DNA of 24,079 nucleotides, from assembly GCF_030147005.1 (NCBI RefSeq), contig NZ_JASLAW010000116.1, positions 1 through 24,079 on the forward strand. Direction: 5' to 3'. The first letter of the stretch is position 1. The number at the start of each line of letters is the position of its first letter. Of this stretch, positions 6,562 through 14,429 are shown piece by piece. The notes beneath the pieces are model-generated. The model saw only the letters and a list, made by a program, of their open reading frames with translations, did not search any database and was not told the origin of the DNA. The stretch is from Pseudomonas sp. (lineage in GTDB: Bacteria > Pseudomonadota > Gammaproteobacteria > Pseudomonadales > Pseudomonadaceae). The translations under genes were made by a program, and so were the position numbers.

Positions 6562-8013
6562 TTATTGCGCGATAGTTTTCACCGACACGCCACGTTCAAT
6601 CGGCGTGGAGCGACCGTAGATATCTTCGAACCGCTCAATATCGTCTTCGCCCAGGTAGCTGCCCGATTGCACTTCGATGATCTCCAGCGGGATCTTGCCT
6701 GGATTGCGCAGGCGGTGCACCGAGGCGATCGGGATGTAGGTGGACTGGTTTTCGCAGAGCAGAAACACGTTGTCGTCACAAGTGACTTCAGCGGTGCCGC
6801 TCACCACGATCCAGTGTTCGGCGCGGTGGTGGTGCATCTGCAGCGACAGGCATGCGCCCGGCTTGACCGAGATGTGCTTGACCTGGAAGCGACCGCCCAT
6901 GTCCACCGAGTCATACGAGCCCCACGGGCGATAGACTTCGCAGTGGTTCTGGGTCTCGCTGCGGCCCTGCTCATTGAGGGTGTTGACCATCTGCTTGACG
7001 CCCTGGACCTTGTCCTTGTGGGCAATCATCATCGCGTCCTTGGTTTCCACGACCACGATGTTGTCCAGGCCAATCACCGAAACCAGCTTGCCGTTGCCGT
7101 GCACCATGCAATTGCGGCTGTCCTGGATTACCACATCCCCCTTGCTCACATTGCCGTTGGCGTCTTTATCGTTGACCGCCCACAGCGACGCCCAGCAACC
7201 CACGTCGCTCCAGCCGGCGCTCAACGGCACCACGCAGGCGCGCTGGGTTTTTTCCATCACGGCGTAGTCGATGGAATTGTCCGGGCAGCAGGCGAAGGTG
7301 GCTTCGTCGAACGTCACGGTATCGGCGGTCTGCTCGCTGCGCTCCAGGGTCAGTACGCAGGTGTCGTAGATGTCCGGGTCGTGCTTTTTCAGCTCTTCGA
7401 GGAAACGGCTGGCGCGGAACAGGAACATGCCGCTGTTCCAGAAGTAGCCGCCGCTTTTGACGAACTCAACGGCGCGTTTTTCATCGGGTTTTTCCACGAA
7501 CTGCTGGACGCGGCTCACGCCTTCGGGCAGCAGCGAATCGTTGGTGGATTTGATGTAGCCGTAACCGGTTTCAGGGCGAGTGGCCGGTACGCCGAACAGC
7601 ACCATTTCGCCGCGCTCGGCCGCCACGGTGGCCAGGGCCAGGGCGCGTTGCAGGGCTTTCTGGTCGTCGATCACGTGGTCGGCCGGCAGCACCAGCATCA
7701 GCTCGTCACGGCCTTCATTGACCAGCATCATCGCGGTCAGGGCCACGGCCGGCGCGGTGTTGCGACCGAACGGTTCCATCAGGATGCGCTGGCATTCGAG
7801 CTTACGCGCGCTCAACTGTTCGTTGACGATGAAGCGGTGGTCCTTGTTGCAGACCACGATCGGGGAGTCCATGCCTTCGAACACCAGGCGTTCCAGGGTT
7901 TGCTGGAACAGCGTGTGCTCGCCGGTCAGGGCCAGGAATTGCTTGGGGAACTGTTTACGGGAAAGCGGCCAAAGACGTGAGCCGCTACCACCGGAAAGGA
8001 TTACTGGGATCAT
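6562..8013 (-). CDS. algA: Mannose-1-phosphate guanylyltransferase / mannose-6-phosphate isomerase
   Basis: Bifunctional cytoplasmic enzyme that isomerises fructose-6-P to mannose-6-P and converts mannose-1-P plus GTP to GDP-mannose, the precursor used by AlgD. It has 483 aa, close to P. aeruginosa AlgA (481). The N-terminal nucleotidyltransferase shows GGSGSRLWPLSRKQFPKQF (8-26) and FVEKP (172-176). The C-terminal type II isomerase cupin shows RPWGSYD (362-368) and the metal-binding QMHHHRAEHW (392-401). The start has AAGGAG about 9 nt upstream. It is the last gene of the operon, separated from algF by a 222-bp gap containing a REPIN and followed by a strong terminator. A separate phosphomannomutase (AlgC) would be encoded elsewhere. 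Confidence 0.97.
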   Translation of the reverse strand: MIPVILSGGSGSRLWPLSRKQFPKQFLALTGEHTLFQQTLERLVFEGMDSPIVVCNKDHRFIVNEQLSARKLECQRILMEPFGRNTAPAVALTAMMLVNEGRDELMLVLPADHVIDDQKALQRALALATVAAERGEMVLFGVPATRPETGYGYIKSTNDSLLPEGVSRVQQFVEKPDEKRAVEFVKSGGYFWNSGMFLFRASRFLEELKKHDPDIYDTCVLTLERSEQTADTVTFDEATFACCPDNSIDYAVMEKTQRACVVPLSAGWSDVGCWASLWAVNDKDANGNVSKGDVVIQDSRNCMVHGNGKLVSVIGLDNIVVVETKDAMMIAHKDKVQGVKQMVNTLNEQGRSETQNHCEVYRPWGSYDSVDMGGRFQVKHISVKPGACLSLQMHHHRAEHWIVVSGTAEVTCDDNVFLLCENQSTYIPIASVHRLRNPGKIPLEIIEVQSGSYLGEDDIERFEDIYGRSTPIERGVSVKTIAQ

Positions 8014-8109
8014 GGGTGTTTCTCCTTGAATCAGTTTGGGTCAGAGCTACGAAGGTTTGTCGTTTCACTCTTGTTTTTGTCTCGGTCCGAACTGACAGCC
8101 CTGCCCTCT

Positions 8110-8208
8110 GCAGGAGTGAGCTTGCTTGCGAAGCACTTCCAGGCAACGCGGTCATTCAGAATGCCCGCGTCATCATTGGCGATTTTCGCGAGCAAGCGCG
8201 CTCGTACA
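8110..8208. repeat. REPIN between algF and algA
   Basis: GAGTGAGCTTGCTTGCGAA (8114-8132) faces TTCGCGAGCAAGCGCGCTC (8185-8203). These are two diverged, inverted copies of the fluorescens-group REP core (GAGCGGGCTTGCTCGCGAA), which can fold as a long hairpin. It occupies most of the algF-algA gap. REP pairs of this kind are mobilised by RAYT transposases encoded elsewhere. In an mRNA the fold could protect or cleave the message between algF and algA. Confidence 0.8.
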
Positions 8209-8235
8209 GTGGGTTGCGTTCAGTCCGGGAAATAG

Positions 8236-8892
8236 TTAGCGCGTCGACACGGGGCGTTTTACCCAGACTGGCGACAGGCTCGAACCGGAGCCCGTGACGT
8301 ACAGCACTGCTGCCTCACCGCGCTCGAGCGCAACCGGCTTCACATCGCCGACTTTTTTGTCGCCGTCATACAGCGCCAGGCTCACCTTCACCGGGTTGAT
8401 CTCACGCTCGCCACGGCCCTTGGCCGCCACCGACTTGACCACGTCGGTCTTGCCGTCAGCGGTCTTCAGGGTCAGGGCCTTGTCGCTGAGGTTCTGCACG
8501 CGCACCAGGGATTTCTGCTTGTTCTTGAACGGTGGTTCTTCGATCAGTTGCGGCTGGCCGCTGCCGCTGTTGACCAGGGTGTAGTAGTGATCGGAAGCGA
8601 GCTTGACCGGCACCGTCTGGCTGCCGACTTTGGCGCTGTAGTCGCCGCCCGGCATGAAGCTGAAATCAGTGCTGGCCAATGGGGCCACGTCGCTGAGGTT
8701 GGTGCTGCCGACAGTGGCGCTGACTTCCTGGTTGCTGGCGTTGTAGATCCGCACGAAGCTTGAGCCTTTTGGTGCGGTGGGGCCGTACAGGGCGGCGTCG
8801 CCACCGGCGAAGGCGGACATCGATACGAAGCTCAAGCCGGCAGCGATGGCCAGGGACTTGGCGAGACGACGCGGAGTAGTAGTGAAAGTCAT
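8236..8892 (-). CDS. algF: Alginate O-acetyltransferase accessory protein AlgF
   Basis: Periplasmic protein needed, with AlgI, AlgJ and AlgX, for O-acetylation of mannuronate residues. It has 218 aa (P. aeruginosa 216) from the ATG at 8892, which has GAGAGG just upstream; a longer open frame to 9018 has no support and would overlap algJ. The signal peptide is MTFTTTPRRLAKSLAIAAGL through SMSAFA, with cleavage about residue 29 before GGDAALYGP. The mature part is two beta-rich domains with no enzymatic motif, consistent with a scaffold or acetyl-relay partner. The start is 16 bp after the algJ stop. Confidence 0.95.
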   Translation of the reverse strand: MTFTTTPRRLAKSLAIAAGLSFVSMSAFAGGDAALYGPTAPKGSSFVRIYNASNQEVSATVGSTNLSDVAPLASTDFSFMPGGDYSAKVGSQTVPVKLASDHYYTLVNSGSGQPQLIEEPPFKNKQKSLVRVQNLSDKALTLKTADGKTDVVKSVAAKGRGEREINPVKVSLALYDGDKKVGDVKPVALERGEAAVLYVTGSGSSLSPVWVKRPVSTR

Positions 8893-8908
8893 GTGAGTTA
8901 CCTCTCTT

Positions 8909-10081
8909 TCAGTTGTGCGCCCGGTCGGGCGTCTCGGATTTAGGTGTGTTGATTGCCATGTTCTGTTGGCGCGAACCGGCTTCTTTAAGCTGCGCAACCC
9001 ACGCGGGGTCGGCGTCACCGATTTCGTTATTAACGGGCAGATAGCGTTCAGGAAACTCCCAGATCAGCACTTGTGGCGGGCTGTTCTTGAAGTCATCACT
9101 TTTCAGGTAGCTGAGCATCGGCAGAATCGGGCCGTGGCCGTCTTCGGCGTAGCTGACCACGTCGCTGCCCAGGGCTTGCTTGAGGGCGCCGACGAAGTTC
9201 CAGTTGGGGTTGGCGCTGTAGCTGGTGCCCACCAGCGCCACCGGGGTTTCGTTGTCGCTGAACAGCGCGTCGTCGCCTTTGGTTTGGGCCAGGTGCGTCA
9301 CGCGTTTTTCCAGCGGCTCTTTAGGTGGCATCAGGTTTTCGAACAGCGGGTCCAGGGGCAGGAACAAGCGCAGGTCGCCTTTGTGCGGTTCGATCTTCTC
9401 GGCCTCGGTGACAAAGCGTTGTGGTTCGCCGCTGAGCGGGGTTTTGTCGGCAATGGTTTTGGCCAGTTGCTTGGCGGCGATTTCCGCGCCATCCGGGGTC
9501 CAGTGGGTGTCGGTGCGCAGGAACACTTGCTTGCCGCCCAGCTTGGCCTGTTGCAGCGGGCCGAGCAGGTCAGGGGCAATGATCTTGTCTGCCGCGACAT
9601 GGGCGTGGAAGTCCTGGTACAGGTTGGCGTGGATACTCGCCGGTTTCACTTCACCCAGGTGTTCCGGGTACAGGCGCACCTTGGCCGGCACGATCGCCAT
9701 CACCAGTTGGATGCCCTGGGCCTTGAGCTTCTGGCGTACGCCTTCGACCAGCGCGTAATTGCCTTGCAGGTTCTGGTCTTCGTTGACGGCGGGGTTGAAT
9801 TCCTCGTCGCTGTACAACCAGTGATCGCGGCCCAGTACCACACCGGGGCGGCCTTCATTGAACAGCTTGTAGTCCAGCGCCGCCCAGAGATTGGTGCCCA
9901 GGCGCTTGATCGGAAACGCTTCGTCGTAATGGGTCTCGACGGCTTTGGTCCAGCGACCGTTAAGCACGGTTGCATCGGCATTGGTGCTGAAGCCGAAGAA
10001 ACTGCGCAGTGACCAGGCCCCCAGTGCCAGCAGCAGCACCAGGAACAGGCCGATATAGAGGACGCGTAATGAACGGGTCAT
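8909..10081 (-). CDS. algJ: Alginate O-acetyltransferase AlgJ (SGNH-like, membrane-anchored)
   Basis: A 390-aa protein (P. aeruginosa 391) with an uncleaved N-terminal signal anchor (LYIGLFLVLLLALGAW, about 8-23) and a periplasmic SGNH-hydrolase-like domain. The catalytic signature is present: D191-x-H193 in RTDTHWTPDG and a nucleophile serine in GTSYS (285-289). AlgJ takes acetyl groups delivered across the membrane by AlgI; its target is thought to be AlgX or the alginate system rather than polymer directly. GAGGGAG lies about 6 nt before the start, 11 bp after the algI stop. Confidence 0.96.
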   Translation of the reverse strand: MTRSLRVLYIGLFLVLLLALGAWSLRSFFGFSTNADATVLNGRWTKAVETHYDEAFPIKRLGTNLWAALDYKLFNEGRPGVVLGRDHWLYSDEEFNPAVNEDQNLQGNYALVEGVRQKLKAQGIQLVMAIVPAKVRLYPEHLGEVKPASIHANLYQDFHAHVAADKIIAPDLLGPLQQAKLGGKQVFLRTDTHWTPDGAEIAAKQLAKTIADKTPLSGEPQRFVTEAEKIEPHKGDLRLFLPLDPLFENLMPPKEPLEKRVTHLAQTKGDDALFSDNETPVALVGTSYSANPNWNFVGALKQALGSDVVSYAEDGHGPILPMLSYLKSDDFKNSPPQVLIWEFPERYLPVNNEIGDADPAWVAQLKEAGSRQQNMAINTPKSETPDRAHN

Positions 10082-10092
10082 GGTCGGCTCCC

Positions 10093-11625
10093 TCAGAATT
10101 GGAAGTAAAGGAACGGCGAGAAACTCTGCGCCGACAGTTTCAGGATCGACGCCACGAACAGCAGCAGCACTGCGGCGCGCATGGCGTAGCGTGGCCAGTC
10201 TGCGGTCCAGTAGGCCGGTTGCACGGCGGCGTCACGGCCCACGCTGAAGCCAGGCTCGTGGATGCTGCCGGGGTTGTCGCCCGGTACGGCCTTGATCAGG
10301 CTCGGATCGCTCGGCTTGGTCTTCTCGGCCGGGCGATTGGTGTAGAAATCGCGCAGGCCGAAGAACGCCAGCGTTGCGTAGGCCACGAACAACGTCGCCA
10401 CTTGCAGCCCGGTGAGGTTGGCGCGGTTGAGTTCCGACAGCGACCACTCGCCAAAGCTGAACATCGCACCGTACATACGCCCGGCGACGTGCAGGTTCTC
10501 GGCGCGGAAGATCACCCAGCCCATCACCACCAGCAGGAAAGTGAAGGCCCAGCGCAGCACGTTGAAGCTGCGCGGCGCGGTGTTGAGGCCGATGGCTTTT
10601 TCGATCGCCAGCCACATGCCGTGCCAGGCGCCCCACACGATGTAGGTGATGTTCGCACCGTGCCACAGACCACCGAGCAGCATGGTCAGGAACAGGTTGC
10701 GGTAGGTGGTCAGCGTGCCTTTACGGTTGCCGCCCAGGGTGATGTACAGGTAGTCGCGCAGCCAGGTCGACAGGCTGATGTGCCAGCGCCGCCAGAACTC
10801 GGTGATCGACTGGCTGATGTAAGGCTGCTTGAAGTTTTCCATGAAGCGAAAACCCATCATCAAGCCCAGGCCGATGGCCATGTCGCTGTAGCCGGAGAAG
10901 TCGAAATACAGCTGCGCGGTGTAGGCCAGCGCACCCAGCCAGGCATCGCCGGTGGTGGGGTTTTGCAGGGCGAAGCAATGGTCGGCCACCACCGCCAGGG
11001 TATCGGCGATAAACACCTTCTTGATGAAACCCTGCATGAAGCGCGTGCAACCCTCGGAGAATTTATCCAGGGTGTGAGTGCGGTTGTTGAACTGGTCGGC
11101 CAGGTCGCGAAAACGCAACACGGGGCCTGCGATCAAGTGCGGGAAAATTGCCACGAACGCCGCGAAGTCGATCAGGTTGCGGGTCGCCGGGGTGTCACCG
11201 CGATACACGTCGATGATGTAGCTGATGGACTCGAAGATGTAGAACGAGATCCCGATCGGCAACAGCACGTGGGTGAGAATGAACGGCTCCAGGCCCATCG
11301 ACTTCATCATCACGTTGATGCTGTCGACACCGAAGTTGGCGTACTTGAAGTAGCCGAGGATGCACAGGTCGACCGCCACGCCGAGCAGCAGCCAGCGCTG
11401 CGCCGGCTTGGTGCGCACGCCCGCCGCACCGACCTTGAGGCCGATCCAGTAGTTCCACAGCGTCACGGCCGCGAACAGCGCCAGGAAGTCCACTCGCCAC
11501 CAGGCGTAGAACACGTAGCTGGCCAACAGCAGCAGCAAGTTGCGATAGCGTTGCCCGCTCAAATAGTACAAGCCGAGAAAGATCGGCAAGAACAGAAACA
11601 GGAACACATTGGACGAGAAAACCAT
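10093..11625 (-). CDS. algI: Alginate O-acetyltransferase AlgI (MBOAT membrane protein)
   Basis: A 510-aa polytopic inner-membrane protein of the MBOAT family that passes acetyl groups from a cytoplasmic donor to the periplasmic acetylation enzymes. The MBOAT core reads FWRRWHISLSTWLRDYLYIT (277-296) followed by GGLWHGAN, with the essential histidine at H322, the same number as in P. aeruginosa AlgI. QLYFDFSGYSDMAIG (238-252) is also typical. A long loop near the C-terminus (about 420-475) is Pro/Lys-rich. The start has GGAGAG 6-8 nt upstream. A 226-bp gap with a REPIN separates it from algL, the largest break inside the operon. Confidence 0.97.
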   Translation of the reverse strand: MVFSSNVFLFLFLPIFLGLYYLSGQRYRNLLLLLASYVFYAWWRVDFLALFAAVTLWNYWIGLKVGAAGVRTKPAQRWLLLGVAVDLCILGYFKYANFGVDSINVMMKSMGLEPFILTHVLLPIGISFYIFESISYIIDVYRGDTPATRNLIDFAAFVAIFPHLIAGPVLRFRDLADQFNNRTHTLDKFSEGCTRFMQGFIKKVFIADTLAVVADHCFALQNPTTGDAWLGALAYTAQLYFDFSGYSDMAIGLGLMMGFRFMENFKQPYISQSITEFWRRWHISLSTWLRDYLYITLGGNRKGTLTTYRNLFLTMLLGGLWHGANITYIVWGAWHGMWLAIEKAIGLNTAPRSFNVLRWAFTFLLVVMGWVIFRAENLHVAGRMYGAMFSFGEWSLSELNRANLTGLQVATLFVAYATLAFFGLRDFYTNRPAEKTKPSDPSLIKAVPGDNPGSIHEPGFSVGRDAAVQPAYWTADWPRYAMRAAVLLLFVASILKLSAQSFSPFLYFQF

Positions 11626-11733
11626 CCCGATCTCTCCATGTTTAACAGACAGTCAAGGGCCAGAGCCCCCCCAAACCCCCCACGATTTCGGGGAGGGTGG
11701 TACTACATTCCTACTGACGAAGCCGGTTCAAAC

Positions 11734-11823
11734 TGTGGCCGCGGCCTTGCTCGCGAATGCGATGTGTCATTCAACACAGAGGGCGACTGTTACACCGCCT
11801 TCTCGAGCAAGCCCGCTCCCACA
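11734..11823. repeat. REPIN between algL and algI
   Basis: A degenerate left copy, TGTGGCCGCGGCCTTGCTCG at 11734-11753 continuing CGAA, faces a near-consensus inverted right copy, GAGCAAGCCCGCTCCCACA (11805-11823). The two REP arms enclose about 50 bp. The rest of the 226-bp gap holds C-rich tracts (11666-11682) and a short CCCC/GGGG hairpin. No gene is seen. In the message the structure lies between the polymer-processing genes and the acetylation genes. Confidence 0.85.
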
Positions 11824-11851
11824 TGGGGAACCCAGTTCTTCAGCTAATTCG

Positions 11852-12961
11852 TCAGGAACCTTTGTTGCCTTTTTCATGCGCCGGGTCGTAGACCTTGGTC
11901 AGGTCACCGCCCAGGCGGAAGGTCTTGAACGGCTGCATGCCATGCTTGCGCTCGATCACATCCGGCGCGCAGGTGTAGAGCGTGCAGAAGGGCTCAAGCC
12001 AGGCGTATTTCATGTCTTCCTTGAGGTCTTTCATGTCCTGCTCTTTGCCGTTCTTCTTCTCGAAGATCTCCGGGTCTTTCACCCCGGCCAGCACTTTGTC
12101 GCCCAGGCGCTTGAGCGCGCTGTTGTTTTCCTGGCGCAGGTCGACGCCGTTGACCAGGGCGAAACTGGCGATCATCGACAGCGGCGGCAGGGCGTAGTTG
12201 TGGTACGACAGGGCGCGTTGCTGACGCTTGAGTTCATTGGGCAGGAAGCCCTGGTCATCGACCTGGTTCACGCCGACCTTGTATTCCTTGACGGCCCAGT
12301 CGAACAGGTCGCGACGGTTAGTGGCGACAGACGTTGCCATTACCGACCATGCAGCCCAGTAGGAGTGGTTGTTGGTTTTTTCCAGCGGCAGGTTGTCCCA
12401 GTCGCTCACCACCTGGTCGGCCAGTTTGTTGAACCAGGCTTCGATCTGCTGGGATTCCTGCGGGTGCTTGGCCAGCGGCTGCGACTCGGAGAATTTCAGG
12501 CGTACATAGGCCGAGGCCATGCTGCCCAGCGCCCATTTGCGCATGGATTTGCCGGTGTGGTTGAAGTCCTTGGACATCAAGGCGTCGGCCTTGGCCCACG
12601 CCACCAGCCAGTTCAACGTGCATTCGAGCTGCTGCGGACGACCGTCGCGCATGAACTGCATCACGCGCTTGCTGGTGTCTTTTTCCAGCTTGGTGATGTC
12701 GGCGGTGCTGTCGCGAAAGGCTTTTTCCGACTGCATATTCAGTGTCGAGCGTGCCTTGTCCGAGCCTTCGTACTTGCTGCGAAACTGCAGCGGCCCGGTG
12801 TAGGGCGTCGGCATGGTGTCGCAGTTTTCCTTGAAGTCGCCGGTCTTGAACGCTTCGATCGGTGCGAAATAGCCTTGAGGCGGACGCAGTGGCGCGGCGG
12901 CGTTGGCTGCCCCGGCGAAGATCGCCAGGCTCAACAACGATGGAATCCATAACTTCTGCAT
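11852..12961 (-). CDS. algL: Periplasmic alginate lyase AlgL (PL5)
   Basis: A 369-aa protein (P. aeruginosa 367) that cleaves alginate by beta-elimination and clears misdirected polymer from the periplasm. The signal peptide is MQKLWIPSLLSLAIFAGAAN followed by AAAP. The catalytic region NNHSYWAAW (197-205) carries the Asn-His pair (N198, H199), and ELKRQQRALSYHNYALPPLS supplies Arg (R249) and Tyr (Y253/Y256). The chosen ATG at 12961 has GAGG 6 nt upstream, 8 bp after the algX stop. An ATG at 12973 overlapping the algX stop would add MRLL but has no good ribosome-binding site. A longer open frame to 13027 lies inside algX. Confidence 0.96.
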   Translation of the reverse strand: MQKLWIPSLLSLAIFAGAANAAAPLRPPQGYFAPIEAFKTGDFKENCDTMPTPYTGPLQFRSKYEGSDKARSTLNMQSEKAFRDSTADITKLEKDTSKRVMQFMRDGRPQQLECTLNWLVAWAKADALMSKDFNHTGKSMRKWALGSMASAYVRLKFSESQPLAKHPQESQQIEAWFNKLADQVVSDWDNLPLEKTNNHSYWAAWSVMATSVATNRRDLFDWAVKEYKVGVNQVDDQGFLPNELKRQQRALSYHNYALPPLSMIASFALVNGVDLRQENNSALKRLGDKVLAGVKDPEIFEKKNGKEQDMKDLKEDMKYAWLEPFCTLYTCAPDVIERKHGMQPFKTFRLGGDLTKVYDPAHEKGNKGS

Positions 12962-12969
12962 AAGTAACC

Positions 12970-14427
12970 TCATTGCCCAGTGGCGGCGGTTTGTTGGCCG
13001 CCGGCCGGGAATACGTTGCGTGTGCAAATTTTCGCTTCGACTTTTTGCGCCGCAGCGCCCTTTTCCGGGCCCTGCACTTCCACGGCCAGCAAGTTCTGCG
13101 AGGCCCAGTCTTCGTCGGTGCGCAGTTCAAAGGCGAAACGCCCGTCTGTATCGGATGTTTCGGGTTTTTCGATCTTGATGTCCTCGTGGCGCCCGTTCAT
13201 GTACCAGAGGGTGGCTTGCAAGGTTTTCACCGAAGGGTCGGCGAAGCGGATGTCGATCTGATGGTTGGCGTTGCGCAGGTCTTTGTTTGCGCTGTTGACC
13301 ATCAGTTCGTTTTTGCCTGGTTTGAGCGTGGTGCTGGCCGACATCTGCGCGGTCTTGCCCTCGCAGCCGTTGTCGAGCAGCGCCATCATCTGGCGGTAGA
13401 TGGTTTCCTGGTCGAGACGGTACAGCGGCGAGAATTCCCAGATCAGGATCTTCGGCGGGGTCTTCTGGAATTCGTCGCTGCCCAGGTACTGGATCATCGA
13501 GCCTTCCAGGCCACCGCCGGGGAAGGCGACGTTGAGGATGTCGGCACCGATTTCCTCTTCGAGGAACCCGGCAAAGTTGTAGTTCTTGCCGCTGTGGCTG
13601 GTGCCCACCAGGGTGATCTGCGGGTTGCCCGAATCGCTGAACAGGTCGCCGTCACCGGCTTCGCCCTTGGGTTCGGTGGTGAACTGGTCCATGTACTGGA
13701 TTGCATAGCTGGTGCCGCACAGTTGCCCGGCCATGTTGTGCAGGGTGCCGGTCTTACCCATGCGGCCCGAGCGCTTGGTCTCGAATTCGCGCTTGGGAAT
13801 CTCGGCGTATTCAGGCATCTGCTTGACCTTGGCCGCCACGATTTTTGCCGTGCGCTGGGCGCCGTACGGGGTCCAGTGCTGGTCGCCACGGAAGTAGAAA
13901 TCGTGGGCCGGCAGTTCATCCGGCAACTGCTCGTTGGTCAACGGTGAGAGGTCCGGCACCACATAACCCATCTTGGCGAAACGGCCGAGCATGGTTTTGT
14001 AGTTGCCCAATGCCTTGTCGAAATCGAACTTGGCTTTCTCTTCGGGGTTGAGCTTGTTGCGGTTCACCAGGCCACGGGTCGGCTGGTAGACCACCACCAA
14101 CTCCACGCCCTTGGCCTTGAACGCATCGTGCAACTGCTGCATGCGTTTGTAGCCGGCCGGCGTGGTGTCGAATTCGGTGCGCAGGTCTTCCTGGGTACGG
14201 AACAGCCAGTCGCCCTGGGCTTGGACCAGGGTGGTGAAGTTCTGCTGGTAGCGCGTGGTGTAGTTCTTCGCGTCATGGGCGGCGGGGCACAGGCTGCAGC
14301 ACGGTTCGGCGGTGAAGGTCGGTGCCTTCACTTCATCGGCGCGTACGCCCTGGCTGGCCGCGAGCAGGCCGAGGGTCAGACCCGAGAGGCTCAGCAGTTT
14401 GATCATGTGTGGGTGCATAAAGGTCAT
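12970..14427 (-). CDS. algX: Alginate O-acetyltransferase AlgX (SGNH domain plus carbohydrate-binding module)
   Basis: A periplasmic enzyme that binds nascent alginate, transfers acetyl to it, and belongs to the export scaffold with AlgK. After a signal peptide (IKLLSLSGLTLGLLAASQGV then RADE) comes the Cys-rich start CCSLC (43-47). The SGNH-like domain has D182-x-H184 in GDQHWTPYG and the Ser motif GTSHSG (275-280), with S277 matching the P. aeruginosa spacing (93 residues after the His). The C-terminal 110 or so residues form the carbohydrate-binding module. The start is uncertain between ATG 14427 and downstream ATGs (14418, 14406); 14418 has GAGG at better spacing. The gene begins 2 bp after algG. 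Confidence 0.96.
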   Translation of the reverse strand: MTFMHPHMIKLLSLSGLTLGLLAASQGVRADEVKAPTFTAEPCCSLCPAAHDAKNYTTRYQQNFTTLVQAQGDWLFRTQEDLRTEFDTTPAGYKRMQQLHDAFKAKGVELVVVYQPTRGLVNRNKLNPEEKAKFDFDKALGNYKTMLGRFAKMGYVVPDLSPLTNEQLPDELPAHDFYFRGDQHWTPYGAQRTAKIVAAKVKQMPEYAEIPKREFETKRSGRMGKTGTLHNMAGQLCGTSYAIQYMDQFTTEPKGEAGDGDLFSDSGNPQITLVGTSHSGKNYNFAGFLEEEIGADILNVAFPGGGLEGSMIQYLGSDEFQKTPPKILIWEFSPLYRLDQETIYRQMMALLDNGCEGKTAQMSASTTLKPGKNELMVNSANKDLRNANHQIDIRFADPSVKTLQATLWYMNGRHEDIKIEKPETSDTDGRFAFELRTDEDWASQNLLAVEVQGPEKGAAAQKVEAKICTRNVFPAGGQQTAATGQ

Positions 14428-14429
14428 CC

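Noticed and set aside
8110..8208. Repeated palindromes considered as a CRISPR array
   Set aside because: The repeats are inverted pairs of REP sequence, not direct repeats with regular spacers, and no cas genes are present.
11664..11700. G-run tract on the transcript strand that might form a G-quadruplex
   Set aside because: Only two long G-runs are present close together; the other runs are C-rich or too far away, so a stable intramolecular quadruplex is not supported.
10009..11847. 612-codon open frame on the plus strand opposite algI
   Set aside because: It is a GC-rich antisense shadow of algI: product full of His/Gln/Arg with no fold, and it spans the REPIN. The minus strand encodes a clear MBOAT protein.
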